DNA from: CAZPUI01 sp964415525
Lineage (GTDB): Bacteria; Acidobacteriota; Holophagae; Holophagales; Holophagaceae
Direction of reading: 5' to 3'
Length of the DNA: 58,642 nucleotides
NCBI GenBank assembly: GCA_964415525.1
Contig: CAYQAS010000011.1
Span: 1 to 58,642, forward strand
Positions within the stretch are counted from its first letter, which is position 1; the number at the start of each line of letters is the position of its first letter. The position numbers and the translations under genes were made by a program. Below, piece after piece: positions 25,571 through 34,137 of the stretch. The notes under the pieces were generated by a model, which was not told where the DNA came from, made no database searches, and saw only the letters and a program-made list of their open reading frames with translations.

Positions 25571-25897
25571 GTGCTATTCACCGCCCTGGCCCTTTCCACC
25601 ATCTTCCAGGCGCCCGCGGCCCCGGCCCCTGGATCCAAGGCCCTGCTGGGTCCGCCCTGCCCCTGGAAGCTGGTCGCCTCCGAAACGGTCTGGGTCTTCG
25701 GCACCTACCTGCCCGTGCCGAAGGTCCAGGAACAGCGGAGTCCTTTCACCCCCTTGGGGGCCTTCCAGGCCCGCCTGCGGGCCCGTCCCAGCCTCCGGCC
25801 GCTGGGGGCGGTGGATCCCCTGGGCTTCCTGCCGTCGGTTCGGTACGGCGGCAACCCCATCCCCGGCTCCTACACGATCGGCGCACCCCTCCGATAG
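25571..25897 (+). CDS. Small exported protein, unknown (paralogue B of a tandem pair)
   Basis: A 108-residue protein starting at GTG 25571, with TGGAG upstream; the frame is open 90 bases earlier but without a signal sequence. After a signal-like N-terminus (VLFTALALSTIFQAP) it shares GPPCP, ETVWVFGTYLPVP, AVDPLGFLPSVRYGGN and SYTIGAPL with the preceding gene. The conserved Tyr-Gly-Gly-Asn and the Val-Asp-Pro-Leu turn may mark the functional core. Confidence 0.7.
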   Translation: MLFTALALSTIFQAPAAPAPGSKALLGPPCPWKLVASETVWVFGTYLPVPKVQEQRSPFTPLGAFQARLRARPSLRPLGAVDPLGFLPSVRYGGNPIPGSYTIGAPLR

Positions 25898-25974
25898 GCG
25901 AACGGAACCCGGCAGCCGGCGCCAGAACGCGCCCCCCCGCAGGCCCACATCCAAGCTTCGTTCGCATGGATGAC

Positions 25975-26060
25975 AATACTTTCGAATTACATTCTTATTT
26001 TGATCTTTTCAAAGCAGCTTCATCGATTTCTATTCGATAGCCTCGAATCTCATGCGGTTC
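25975..26060 (+). promoter_or_regulatory. AT-rich upstream region of ilvB, probable promoter
   Basis: This is the most AT-rich stretch in the window (TTACATTCTTATTTTGATC and following). It lies just before the leader ORF and ilvB. I cannot assign -35 and -10 boxes with certainty. Confidence 0.4.
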
Positions 26061-26091
26061 TAGCTTCATTCCAGCCTGAATGGAGCCCCCC

Positions 26092-26157
26092 ATGCACCTC
26101 ACACTGCACCGAATCGCCCTTTCCTGCCGCACGTGGATCTCGCGGGGCAAGCCATGA
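26092..26157 (+). CDS. Possible 21-codon leader peptide, coupled to ilvB
   Basis: An ATG with GGAG seven bases upstream opens a 21-codon frame beginning MHLTLHRIALSC and ending in ...GKP. Its TGA overlaps the ilvB ATG as ATGA. It contains three Leu and two Ile codons, which could allow sensing of branched-chain amino acids, but no terminator/antiterminator pair is evident. It could instead serve only to couple translation. Confidence 0.4.
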   Translation: MHLTLHRIALSCRTWISRGKP

Positions 26158-27812
26158 GGACGGGCGCCCAACTCCTGTGGGAATGCCTGGAACGGGAGGG
26201 CATCACTACCGTCTTCGGATACCCCGGCGGCGCCATTCTGCCGGCCTACGATGCACTGCTGGCCTCGACGATCCATCACGTCCTCGTTCGGCATGAGCAA
26301 GGCGCGGCGCACATGGCCGATGGTTTCGCCCGTGCGTCCGGCGGCATCGGCGTCGCCATGGCCACCTCCGGCCCCGGCGCCACCAACCTCGTGACCGGCC
26401 TCGCCACCGCCATGTTCGACTCCATCCCGTTGCTCGCCATCACCGGGCAGGTGGCCTCCGGCCTTCTGGGGACGGACGCCTTCCAGGAACTCGACATCAC
26501 AGGCGTCACGATCCCCATCACCAAGCACAACTACCTCGTGCAGACGGCGGATGACGTCGTGCCGGTGATCCGGGAGGCCCTCGCCCTGGCCACCACCGGC
26601 CGACCGGGGCCGGTGCTCGTGGATCTGACGAAGGATGCCCAGCTGGGCCTGGCGGTCATGGACTGGGAGGGCAGCGCACCCCACCGCCACCGGCGTCACC
26701 TGCCTCCAGGCTTGAGCCCCATGGATCTCCAGCGGATGGCCAACATGATGGTCGCTGCGGAGCGCCCGCTGATCCTGGCGGGCCATGGGGTGCTCTTGGC
26801 GGGGGCTTCGGAAGCCCTGACTCGGGTGGCACGCCAGACCGATATCCCCGTCGCCAGCACCCTTCTGGGGCTGGGCGCCTTTCCCGCCAGCGATCCGAGA
26901 TGCCTCGGATTCATGGGCATGCACGGTCTGCCCTGGGTAAACCTCGCCATCCAAGAGGCCGACCTCATCCTCAGCCTCGGCATGCGCTTCGACGATCGCG
27001 TCGCAGGGCATCCGTCCTCCTTTGCCCCCAAGGCACGCAAGATCCATGTGGACATCGACGCCTACGAGTTTGGCAAGGTCATGGACGTGGATCTGGCCAT
27101 CCACGGGGATGCACGTGAGGTCCTCGAGGCCCTGGAGGTCCTCCTGGAGCGTCAGCGACGTCCCGCATGGCACCTGCGCCTCCAGGACCTGCGCGGCCCG
27201 GGCGAACTTCCCCCGCCTCCCGGATTGCTCACGCCACACGCCGCCCTTTCAGAGCTGAATCGCCAGGCTCCGGAGGCGATCGTGGTCACGGACGTCGGGC
27301 AGCACCAGATGTGGGAAGCCCAACTCTGGCGCCACGAGCGGCCCAACACCCTGCTGACATCGGGAGGCCTCGGCACCATGGGATTTGCCCTCCCGGCGGC
27401 CCTTGGCGCGAAGCTCGCCCGGCCGGAAGCGGAAGTCTGGATCGTCGTGGGAGACGGCGGCTTCCAGATGAACGTCCAGGAACTGGCGACGATCATGCAG
27501 GAGGGGGTCAAGGTCGACATCGCCCTCCTCAACAACGGCATGCTGGGCATGGTGCGGCAGCTGCAGACCCTCTACTACGGCGACCGGCGCACGGGCGTCG
27601 CCATCACGAATCCCGATTTCCAGGCGCTCGTGATGGCCTACGGCCTCCAGGCGCGCCGCGCCACAACGCCCGAGGAGGCCTCGGAAGCCTTTGCCTGGGC
27701 CCGCCAGCAACCCGGCCCCTGCCTCGTGGAGTGTGTGCTGGACCCCGAAGCCACGGTCTATCCCGCCGTCCCCCCGGGACGCGCCCTGGACGACATGATC
27801 CTGGGCCGTTGA
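26154..27812 (+). CDS. ilvB: Acetolactate synthase large subunit
   Basis: This ThDP-dependent enzyme condenses two pyruvate, or pyruvate and 2-oxobutyrate, at the start of branched-chain amino acid synthesis. The product is about 552 residues. Visible are VFGYPGGAILPAYDAL, the catalytic Glu in VRHEQGAAHMADG, SGPGATNLVTG, and the ThDP/Mg motif GDGGFQMN...LLNNGMLGMVRQ. The C-terminus ends PPGRALDDMILGR, as in anabolic enzymes. I start it at ATG 26154, overlapping the leader stop; a GTG at 26133 is also in frame but has no ribosome-binding site. The regulatory subunit gene ilvN is not next to it. Confidence 0.93.
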   Translation: MRTGAQLLWECLEREGITTVFGYPGGAILPAYDALLASTIHHVLVRHEQGAAHMADGFARASGGIGVAMATSGPGATNLVTGLATAMFDSIPLLAITGQVASGLLGTDAFQELDITGVTIPITKHNYLVQTADDVVPVIREALALATTGRPGPVLVDLTKDAQLGLAVMDWEGSAPHRHRRHLPPGLSPMDLQRMANMMVAAERPLILAGHGVLLAGASEALTRVARQTDIPVASTLLGLGAFPASDPRCLGFMGMHGLPWVNLAIQEADLILSLGMRFDDRVAGHPSSFAPKARKIHVDIDAYEFGKVMDVDLAIHGDAREVLEALEVLLERQRRPAWHLRLQDLRGPGELPPPPGLLTPHAALSELNRQAPEAIVVTDVGQHQMWEAQLWRHERPNTLLTSGGLGTMGFALPAALGAKLARPEAEVWIVVGDGGFQMNVQELATIMQEGVKVDIALLNNGMLGMVRQLQTLYYGDRRTGVAITNPDFQALVMAYGLQARRATTPEEASEAFAWARQQPGPCLVECVLDPEATVYPAVPPGRALDDMILGR

Positions 27813-27868
27813 GGGGGCGTCCCGAATCCTCGAGCTCCTTCCCCACCCGCTTCCCCCCGGAGGATTCC

Positions 27869-28507
27869 ATGTCCATCACGGAATACGCCCTTGTGCTCTT
27901 CACGTCGTTCTTCACCCTGATCAATCCCCTGGGCGCCATGCCCGTCTTCCTAGGGCTCACCCAGGAGCTTGCCCCGAACCAGCGGCGGGCCATCGCGATC
28001 CGGGCCGTCGGCCTGGGCCTCGCCGGCCTCCTCCTGTTTGCCTTCACCGGCCAGCTCGTCTTCCGGTTCTTCTCCATCACCGTGGACAGCCTGCGGGTGG
28101 CCGGGGGCGTGATCTTCTTCCTGATGGGCTACGAAATGCTCCAGGCCCGGCTGCGCCCGCTCCGCGCGGAGCCCGAAGACACCAAACCGCGCAGCGCGCT
28201 GGACCTGGCCGTGACGCCCCTCGCGATCCCCATGATCTGCGGCCCGGGGGCGATCACGAACGCCATCGTGATGTGGGCGGATGCCCCCACCGCGCTCCAC
28301 CGGGTGACCTTCCTCGTCGTGCTGGGCACCGTCGCCGCCCTGACCGCCCTCATCCTCCTGGGCGCCTCCCGCATTCTTCCCCGCCTGGGTCCCACCGGAA
28401 ATCAGGTGATGATGCGGTTGATGGGTCTCATCGTCATGGTCATCGCCGTGGAGTTCTTCATCTCGGGGGCCTCCCCCATCCTGCGGCGGATCTTCCGGAT
28501 CCCTTGA
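27869..28507 (+). CDS. MarC family integral membrane protein
   Basis: A 212-residue protein with about six membrane segments and the family's FFTLINPLGAMPVFL start and LAIPMICGPGAI motif. MarC-family proteins have no established transport substrate. GGAGG lies seven bases before the ATG. It sits between ilvB and the oxidoreductase genes with gaps of 56 and 45 bases, so it may be co-transcribed with either or both. Confidence 0.93.
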   Translation: MSITEYALVLFTSFFTLINPLGAMPVFLGLTQELAPNQRRAIAIRAVGLGLAGLLLFAFTGQLVFRFFSITVDSLRVAGGVIFFLMGYEMLQARLRPLRAEPEDTKPRSALDLAVTPLAIPMICGPGAITNAIVMWADAPTALHRVTFLVVLGTVAALTALILLGASRILPRLGPTGNQVMMRLMGLIVMVIAVEFFISGASPILRRIFRIP

Positions 28508-28552
28508 CCCCCTCCCCCCCTCCCGAGCCACGCTCTCCTTTTCGGGTCCGAC

Positions 28553-30589
28553 ATGCCCACCTTCACCTCCGCCTGCCCCCGCAACTGCTACTCCACCTGC
28601 GGCCTCCGGGTCACGGTGGAGGAAGGCCGCCTGAAGGCCATCGAGCCCCACCCGGACAACCGCGCCACCGGCACCGGCGTCTGCCTCAAGGGCCTCAGCT
28701 ACCTGGAGCGGATCCACAGCCCGAAGCGGCTGCGACAGCCGCTGGCGAAACGGGAGGGCGCCTTCGTGCCCGTGAGCTGGGGCGAGGCCCTGGACCGCAT
28801 GGCCTCCGAGTTCACGCGGATCAAGGCGGAGTGGGGCCCCCAGGCGATCCTCCACTACAGCGCCAGCGGCACGAAGGGCCTGCTGAACGGCGTGGGCGGC
28901 GCGTTCTGGCGGCTCTTCGGCGGCTGCACCACAACCTATGGCGACCTCTGCTGGCCGTCCGGATTGGAGGCCACCCGCCTCACCCTGGGGGACAGCCTCC
29001 ACAACGCCCCGTGGATGCTGGAGCAGGCCCGCCTCGTCGTCATCTGGGGCAAGAACCCCGCGGAGACGAACATCCACGAGATGGACCACCTGGCGCGGGC
29101 CGTGGCGAAGGGCGCCAAGGTCATCGTCATCGACCCGCGGCGCACCGAGAGCGCGGATCGCGCGGACCTGCACCTGCAGCCCCGCCCCGGCACGGACGGT
29201 GCCCTGGCGCTGGCCCTCGCAGGGGAGCTGATCCGTCGCGGGGCCCTCGACCGGGCCTTCATAGAGGCCCACGTCCAGGGCTTTGAGGCCTTCTCACAGC
29301 TCGCGGCCCAGTGGCCCCTGGCGCGTGCCGCAGAGGTCTGCGGCGTCTCGGAGCGGCTGCTGGCGGCCTGCGCGGACCTGCTGGCGGAGGCCCGCCCCTT
29401 CACCCTCATCGCCGGGTTCGGCATGCAGCGCTACACCAACGCCGGCCAGACCATGCGGGCCATGCTCGCCCTGCCGGTGCTCTGCGGCCAGATCGGCCTT
29501 CCCGGCGGCGGCTGGCAGTACGCCAACCTCGCGACCCAGGTGTTCGGGCACGTGAAGGACCCGCTTGATTTCTATCCGCCAGAGACGCCAGATGGCATCG
29601 TCCGCGTGGGCATCAGCACCGCCCGCCTGGGCCGCGACATGCTGGCCCTCACGGATCCGCCCCTCAAGGCCGCCTTCATCGAGCGCGCCAACCCCATCCC
29701 CCAGAACCCGGAGACGGGCAAGGTGCTGGAGGCCTTCCGCAGGCTCGACTTCCGGGTGGTGGTAGACGAGGTGCTCACGGACACGGCGCAGGAGGCGGAT
29801 CTGGTGCTGCCCGCCAAGACCTTCTTCGAGCAGACGGATGTCATCGGCGCCTACTGGCACCCCTACCTGCAGCTGCGGCCCAAGCTGCTGGAACCCCCGG
29901 GCGAGGTCAAACCAGAGACGGAGATCTACTGGCTGCTGGCGGAGCGCCTCGGCCTCGATCCCGCGGCCATGGAAGCGGCCCTCGTGCGCCCCGGCACCGA
30001 GGAGGCCTGGCTGCGCCGCAAGCTGGCACCCTGGCCCGACATCACCCTGGAGCGCCTGACGGAAGGCCCGGTGCTGGCGCCTGGCGCCGTGGAGGTGCCC
30101 TTCGCCGACCGCCGCTTCCCCACGCCCTCCGGCAAGATCGAACTGTGGAGCGACGAGGCGCGGTCCCGCTGGGGCCTGAGCGAGCTACCGGAGTGGACCG
30201 AACCGACGGAATCCCAGGCGGCGCCGGAGGCGGCCACCTACCCGCTGGTGCTGCTGACTCCCAACACCAAGAACCGCATCCACAGCCAGTTTGGATTCCT
30301 GGATGCCATCCGTCCCATGGAGCCCGAACCCCTACTGAGCCTCAGCCCGAGGGACGCCAAGGCCCGTGAGCTTCGCACCGGCGACCGTGCCCGGGTCTTC
30401 AACGCCCGCGGGGAGCTGATGCTCGCGGTGAAAGTGGATGCAGGCCTGCGCCCCGGCGTGGCGAGCATGCCCAACGGCTTCTGGATCCAGCAGGGCGCCG
30501 CGAACCAGCTCAGCCAGGGCCGCGAGACGGATATGGGCTTCGGGGCCGCCTTCCACGACAACCTCGTGCAGGTGGAGGCGGTGCGATGA
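28553..30589 (+). CDS. Molybdopterin oxidoreductase catalytic subunit (DMSO reductase superfamily)
   Basis: A 678-residue protein. It starts with the [4Fe-4S] ligands Cys8, Cys12, Cys16 and Cys44. The bis-MGD domains show VVIWGKNPAETNIHEMD and VIDPRRTESADRAD, and the C-terminal dinucleotide-binding domain has LLTPNTKNRIHSQFG. Cys133 in GDLCWPSGLEA aligns with the SeCys of formate dehydrogenase H, so it is the likely Mo ligand. No Tat signal is present, so the enzyme is probably cytoplasmic. The next gene, overlapping by four bases, supplies electron transfer and a membrane anchor. The substrate is not predictable. Confidence 0.9.
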   Translation: MPTFTSACPRNCYSTCGLRVTVEEGRLKAIEPHPDNRATGTGVCLKGLSYLERIHSPKRLRQPLAKREGAFVPVSWGEALDRMASEFTRIKAEWGPQAILHYSASGTKGLLNGVGGAFWRLFGGCTTTYGDLCWPSGLEATRLTLGDSLHNAPWMLEQARLVVIWGKNPAETNIHEMDHLARAVAKGAKVIVIDPRRTESADRADLHLQPRPGTDGALALALAGELIRRGALDRAFIEAHVQGFEAFSQLAAQWPLARAAEVCGVSERLLAACADLLAEARPFTLIAGFGMQRYTNAGQTMRAMLALPVLCGQIGLPGGGWQYANLATQVFGHVKDPLDFYPPETPDGIVRVGISTARLGRDMLALTDPPLKAAFIERANPIPQNPETGKVLEAFRRLDFRVVVDEVLTDTAQEADLVLPAKTFFEQTDVIGAYWHPYLQLRPKLLEPPGEVKPETEIYWLLAERLGLDPAAMEAALVRPGTEEAWLRRKLAPWPDITLERLTEGPVLAPGAVEVPFADRRFPTPSGKIELWSDEARSRWGLSELPEWTEPTESQAAPEAATYPLVLLTPNTKNRIHSQFGFLDAIRPMEPEPLLSLSPRDAKARELRTGDRARVFNARGELMLAVKVDAGLRPGVASMPNGFWIQQGAANQLSQGRETDMGFGAAFHDNLVQVEAVR

Positions 30590-31962
30590 GCGGGCGGCCT
30601 TCCTCCTCGAAGATGGTCGACCCCACGCTGGAAGCGGGCTCTGCCTGCCTCCAGCGTGGGGGTTCAAGGGGGGACATCGCGAGCGAAGCGAGCAGGCGGT
30701 CCCCCCTTCCGGAACAGACCGGGTTCATCTTCGAGGCGTCGCGGTGCACCGGGTGCGAGGCGTGCCGGGTGGCCTGCGGGTTCGAGAACGGGCTGTCCCT
30801 GGGCCAGGACTGGCGGCAGGTGCTGACCTTCAACGCCGCGGGCCGCCCCGAAATTCCCCGCTTCCACCTGAGCCTGGCGTGCAACCACTGCGCCCATCCC
30901 GCCTGTGCCGACGCCTGCCCGGCCGTGGCGTACCGAAAGGACGCCGCCACCGGCGCCGTGCTCATCGAGGAAGCGGCCTGCATGGGCTGCCGCTACTGCA
31001 CCTGGGCCTGCCCCTACGACGCGCCCCGCTTCGACGCGACAGAAGGCGTGATGACCAAGTGCACCTTCTGCAAGCCTCGACTGGAGGCCGGGCTGAAGCC
31101 CGCCTGCGCCACCGCCTGTCCCACCGGGGCCCTGGATGTGGCGCGCTTTGCAGCGGATCCCGCGCCGCTGAAGTTTCCCGGCCTCCTGGATGACGGCCTC
31201 GCCCCGGCCCTGCGCCTGGGGCCCGTCCCGAAGGCGCCGCTGGCGGACACCTTCGAGGCCACCGACGAGCGCCCGGCCCCCCCGCCCCGGAAGGTGAATG
31301 CGGCCCACGAGTGGCCCCTGGTGTTCTTCACCACGGGCTGCGCGGCCCTGGTCTCCCTGGAGACCGCCGCATTCCTCGGCACGACCCTCAAGCTTGGCGC
31401 CCTGCCCTTCCTGGTCCTGGGTGCACTGCTCATGGGCCTCAGCACCCTGCATCTGGGCAAGCCCCTGCGGGCGTGGCGGGCCATCCTGGGCCTGCGCACC
31501 TCCTGGCTGAGCCGGGAGGTGATCGCCTTCGGCGCCTTCCTCGGCCTGGGAGCCGGTGCCCGCCTGCGCCCGGACCTCGTGCCCGCCGCCCTGCCCCTTC
31601 TGGCGGGCCTGGTCCTCCTCGTCTGCATCGACCGCCTCTACCAGGTCGTCGAGCGCCGCCCCTGGCACCAGCCCCGCAGTGGCGAGACCCTGCCCGCGGC
31701 CCTCCTGCTCGCCGCCGCCTGGACCGGCCAGCCCGCCCTCTGGGTTCCCGCCCTGGTGCTGCGCGGCCTGCTCCTGCTCAAGGTGCGCCCCCTGGGACTC
31801 GGCCTCGGACACCTCGGCGTGATGACCTTCCTGCTCATTGTCGGCGGTGCCGCCACGCCCTGGGCGCTGCTGGCCCTGGAACTCGCGGATCGCATGCGGT
31901 TCTACGCGACGCTGGCGATACCCTCACCGGCAGCCCTGATTTGGCGGGAAGAGACCCGCTGA
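30586..31962 (+). CDS. Fused ferredoxin/membrane anchor subunit (DmsB-DmsC type)
   Basis: A 458-residue fusion. Residues about 45-180 form a DmsB-like iron-sulfur domain with four Cys groups (SRCTGCEACRVAC, LACNHCAHPACADACP, ACMGCRYCTWACPY, CTFCKP...CATACPTGA), enough for four [4Fe-4S] clusters. Residues about 245-458 are a DmsC/NrfD-like anchor with about eight membrane segments. It overlaps the catalytic gene as ATGA and should pass electrons between it and the quinone pool. Residues about 12-41 are encoded by a palindromic repeat (see the repeat entry). No start codon lies between that repeat and the first Cys group. Confidence 0.92.
   Translation: MSGRPSSSKMVDPTLEAGSACLQRGGSRGDIASEASRRSPLPEQTGFIFEASRCTGCEACRVACGFENGLSLGQDWRQVLTFNAAGRPEIPRFHLSLACNHCAHPACADACPAVAYRKDAATGAVLIEEAACMGCRYCTWACPYDAPRFDATEGVMTKCTFCKPRLEAGLKPACATACPTGALDVARFAADPAPLKFPGLLDDGLAPALRLGPVPKAPLADTFEATDERPAPPPRKVNAAHEWPLVFFTTGCAALVSLETAAFLGTTLKLGALPFLVLGALLMGLSTLHLGKPLRAWRAILGLRTSWLSREVIAFGAFLGLGAGARLRPDLVPAALPLLAGLVLLVCIDRLYQVVERRPWHQPRSGETLPAALLLAAAWTGQPALWVPALVLRGLLLLKVRPLGLGLGHLGVMTFLLIVGGAATPWALLALELADRMRFYATLAIPSPAALIWREETR
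30621..30708. repeat. Two-hairpin palindromic element translated within the ferredoxin/anchor gene
   Basis: A 12-bp perfect stem CCCCACGCTGGA (30621-30632) pairs with 30650-30661. A second stem (30666-30675, AAGGGGGGAC) pairs with 30699-30708. The element is read in frame as about 30 residues near the N-terminus of the 30586-31962 product. Confidence 0.85.
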
Positions 31963-31966
31963 GGGC

Positions 31967-32356
31967 CTACCGCGCGGCCATCAACCTCTGGAAGACCCGC
32001 GCCACCAGCATCCCTGCGCCGAACAGGAGTAGAACGGCGGTGTAGGCGATCCAAGCGGTAAAAAAGCGTCCGTCGCGGAAGCTGAAGAAGCGGTTGCCCG
32101 CCAGGATCAAGGAGATCGGAAACCAGAGCAGAGCCGCCAACGCGAGCCCCGAGGCCATCTGCCGAAAGCGCGCCGAGCCGCCCTCGAAGGCGAGGAGGGC
32201 CAACGGTGCCGCCGACACAAGAATGCTGGCCACGAGGTTGCCCCGGGGGATGCCAAACAGAGGGAGCGTCATTCCCGTGCCCCCCGCCATGAGCAACCAC
32301 GCCATGGCAGCCCCAAGGGCGAGAAGGGACCAGCCAAGGGCGAAACGCAAGGACAT
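31967..32356 (-). CDS. Small four-helix membrane protein, unknown
   Basis: A 129-residue protein with four hydrophobic segments (about residues 5-27, 40-60, 67-87 and 97-120). The ATG at 32356 has GGAG upstream. It converges with the ferredoxin/anchor gene, with four bases between stops. No family is recognised; the layout is typical of small uncharacterised inner-membrane proteins. Confidence 0.7.
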   Translation of the reverse strand: MSLRFALGWSLLALGAAMAWLLMAGGTGMTLPLFGIPRGNLVASILVSAAPLALLAFEGGSARFRQMASGLALAALLWFPISLILAGNRFFSFRDGRFFTAWIAYTAVLLLFGAGMLVARVFQRLMAAR

Positions 32357-32588
32357 GGGGGCTCCAGGTGCAACCCATTCAGGTTGCCAGCCCCAGGCGG
32401 GACCTCCGGGAGGATGTTCAAACCAAAGCCGGGACGCAGGGCCGAAAGGGCGCCCCAGGCGTGCCTTCACGAGCACACGGCGGTGCCCTGTGCGTAAAGT
32501 CATGGCTCACCCGCCGTTTCCGGGCATCCCAATCCTGTCCCCGGTGCTTTGAGGTGCCGATGGACACCGACATCGGCGGGAGGCTCCC

Positions 32589-34076
32589 ATGGGCGCAGGC
32601 GTGGACAAGGTGGATGTGGTGCTGATCGGGGGCGGGATCATGTCCGCCACGGTCGCGGCGCTGCTGAACCAGTTGAATCCGGGGTTGAGCATTGCGGTGT
32701 TCGAGCGGCTGGACGGGTTGGCGCAGGAGAGCGCGGAACCCATGAACAACGCCGGCACGGGCCACGCCGCCAACTGTGAGCTGAACTACACGCCGGAAAA
32801 GGCGGACGGCTCCGTGGACATCGCCAAGGCGCTCACCATCAACGGGCATTTCGAGCTGAGTCTGCAGTTCTGGTCCCACCTCGTGGAGAAGGGCCTGATC
32901 CCCGACTCCCGGGCCTTCTGCCAACCCGTACCCCACCTCAGCTTCGTCTGGGGCGAGAAGAACACCCACTTCCTCAAGACTCGCCATGCGGCCCTGAGCG
33001 CCCACCCCATGTTCGCGGACATGGCCTACACCGAGGATCCTGGCCTGATGAAGGAGTGGATGCCGTTGGTGATGGAGGGCCGGGAGAAGGGCGAGCCCCT
33101 GGCGGCTCACCGCGTCAGCCGCGGCACGGACCTCGACTTCGGACGCCTGACCCACTTCCTCTTTGGCGGTCTGGAAGGCCGGGATGGCTTCTCCCTGCAC
33201 CTGGGCCACGAGGTCAAGGCCTTGCACCAGGAGAAGGACACCCGCTGGACCGTGACCGTGCGCGAACGCGCCACCGGGGCCACGCAGGAGCTCAATGCCG
33301 GTTTCGTCTTCATCGGTGCCGGCGGTGGCGCCCTGCCCATGCTGCTCAAGAGCCACATCCCCGAAGGCTTTGGCTACGGCGGCTTCCCCGTCAGCGGTCA
33401 GTGGCTGGTGTGCACCAACCCCGAGGTGGTGGAGCGCCACGGCGCAAAGGTCTACGGCAAGGCCATGCTGGGCGCGCCGCCCATGTCCGTGCCTCACCTC
33501 GACACCCGCATCATCGATGGCAAGAAGGCCCTGCTCTTCGGCCCCTACGCCGGGTTCACGACGAAATACCTCAAGCACGGCTCGTACCTCGACCTGCCCG
33601 CCTCCCTGCGCTTCCACAACCTCTGGCCCATGACCGCCGCCGCCTGGCACAACCTGGACCTCACCAACTACCTGGTGAAGGAAGCCCTTCAGTCCCACAC
33701 CTCCCGGGTCAAGGCGCTCCAGCACTTCGTGCCCACCGCCAAGGCCGAGGACTGGAAGCTCGCCATCGCCGGCCAGCGGGTGCAGATCGTGAAGGGGGAT
33801 CCCAAACAGGGCGGCAAGCTGGAGTTCGGCACGGAAGTCGTGAATTCCAAGGACGGCACCCTGGGAGCGTTGCTCGGGGCCTCCCCCGGCGCCTCCACCG
33901 CCGTGGCCACCATGAGCGCCATGCTGCTCAAGTGCTTCGCGGAACGTGCCAAGGCGGAGAACTGGAAGGCCCGGCTGGCAGAGATCATCCCCAGCTTCGG
34001 CCAGGACCTGAGCGAGCACCCGGAACTGCTCAAGACGGTGCGCGACCGCTGCAACCGTGTGCTCGGGCTGGGTTAA
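32589..34076 (+). CDS. mqo: Malate:quinone oxidoreductase
   Basis: This FAD enzyme oxidises malate to oxaloacetate and feeds electrons to the quinone pool, replacing or supplementing malate dehydrogenase. The 495-residue product fits the family length. The Rossmann motif DVVLIGGGIMSATVAALL at the N-terminus, the RLDGLAQESAEPMNNAGTGHAANCELNYTPE signature (shown in parts) and LLGASPGASTAVATM near the C-terminus are all characteristic. It probably acts as a peripheral membrane protein on the cytoplasmic face. It is monocistronic. Confidence 0.97.
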   Translation: MGAGVDKVDVVLIGGGIMSATVAALLNQLNPGLSIAVFERLDGLAQESAEPMNNAGTGHAANCELNYTPEKADGSVDIAKALTINGHFELSLQFWSHLVEKGLIPDSRAFCQPVPHLSFVWGEKNTHFLKTRHAALSAHPMFADMAYTEDPGLMKEWMPLVMEGREKGEPLAAHRVSRGTDLDFGRLTHFLFGGLEGRDGFSLHLGHEVKALHQEKDTRWTVTVRERATGATQELNAGFVFIGAGGGALPMLLKSHIPEGFGYGGFPVSGQWLVCTNPEVVERHGAKVYGKAMLGAPPMSVPHLDTRIIDGKKALLFGPYAGFTTKYLKHGSYLDLPASLRFHNLWPMTAAAWHNLDLTNYLVKEALQSHTSRVKALQHFVPTAKAEDWKLAIAGQRVQIVKGDPKQGGKLEFGTEVVNSKDGTLGALLGASPGASTAVATMSAMLLKCFAERAKAENWKARLAEIIPSFGQDLSEHPELLKTVRDRCNRVLGLG

Positions 34077-34099
34077 GGGCCGGATGAAAACTCGCGAGA

Positions 34100-34132
34100 G
34101 AGCAAGGGCCGCGATCATCCCAGCCCTTGCTC
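34100..34132. terminator. Hairpin between mqo and the convergent purF-linked gene
   Basis: A perfect 10-bp stem GAGCAAGGGC/GCCCTTGCTC with a 13-base loop lies between two convergent stops. On the minus strand a TTTT follows about 12 bases later. It probably ends transcription in one or both directions. Confidence 0.55.
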
Positions 34133-34137
34133 ACGAT

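Noticed and set aside
25970..26296. A plus-strand frame starting MTILSNYILILIF near the ilvB promoter
   Set aside because: The hydrophobic start comes from the AT-rich promoter region, there is no ribosome-binding site, and the frame runs into ilvB out of phase.
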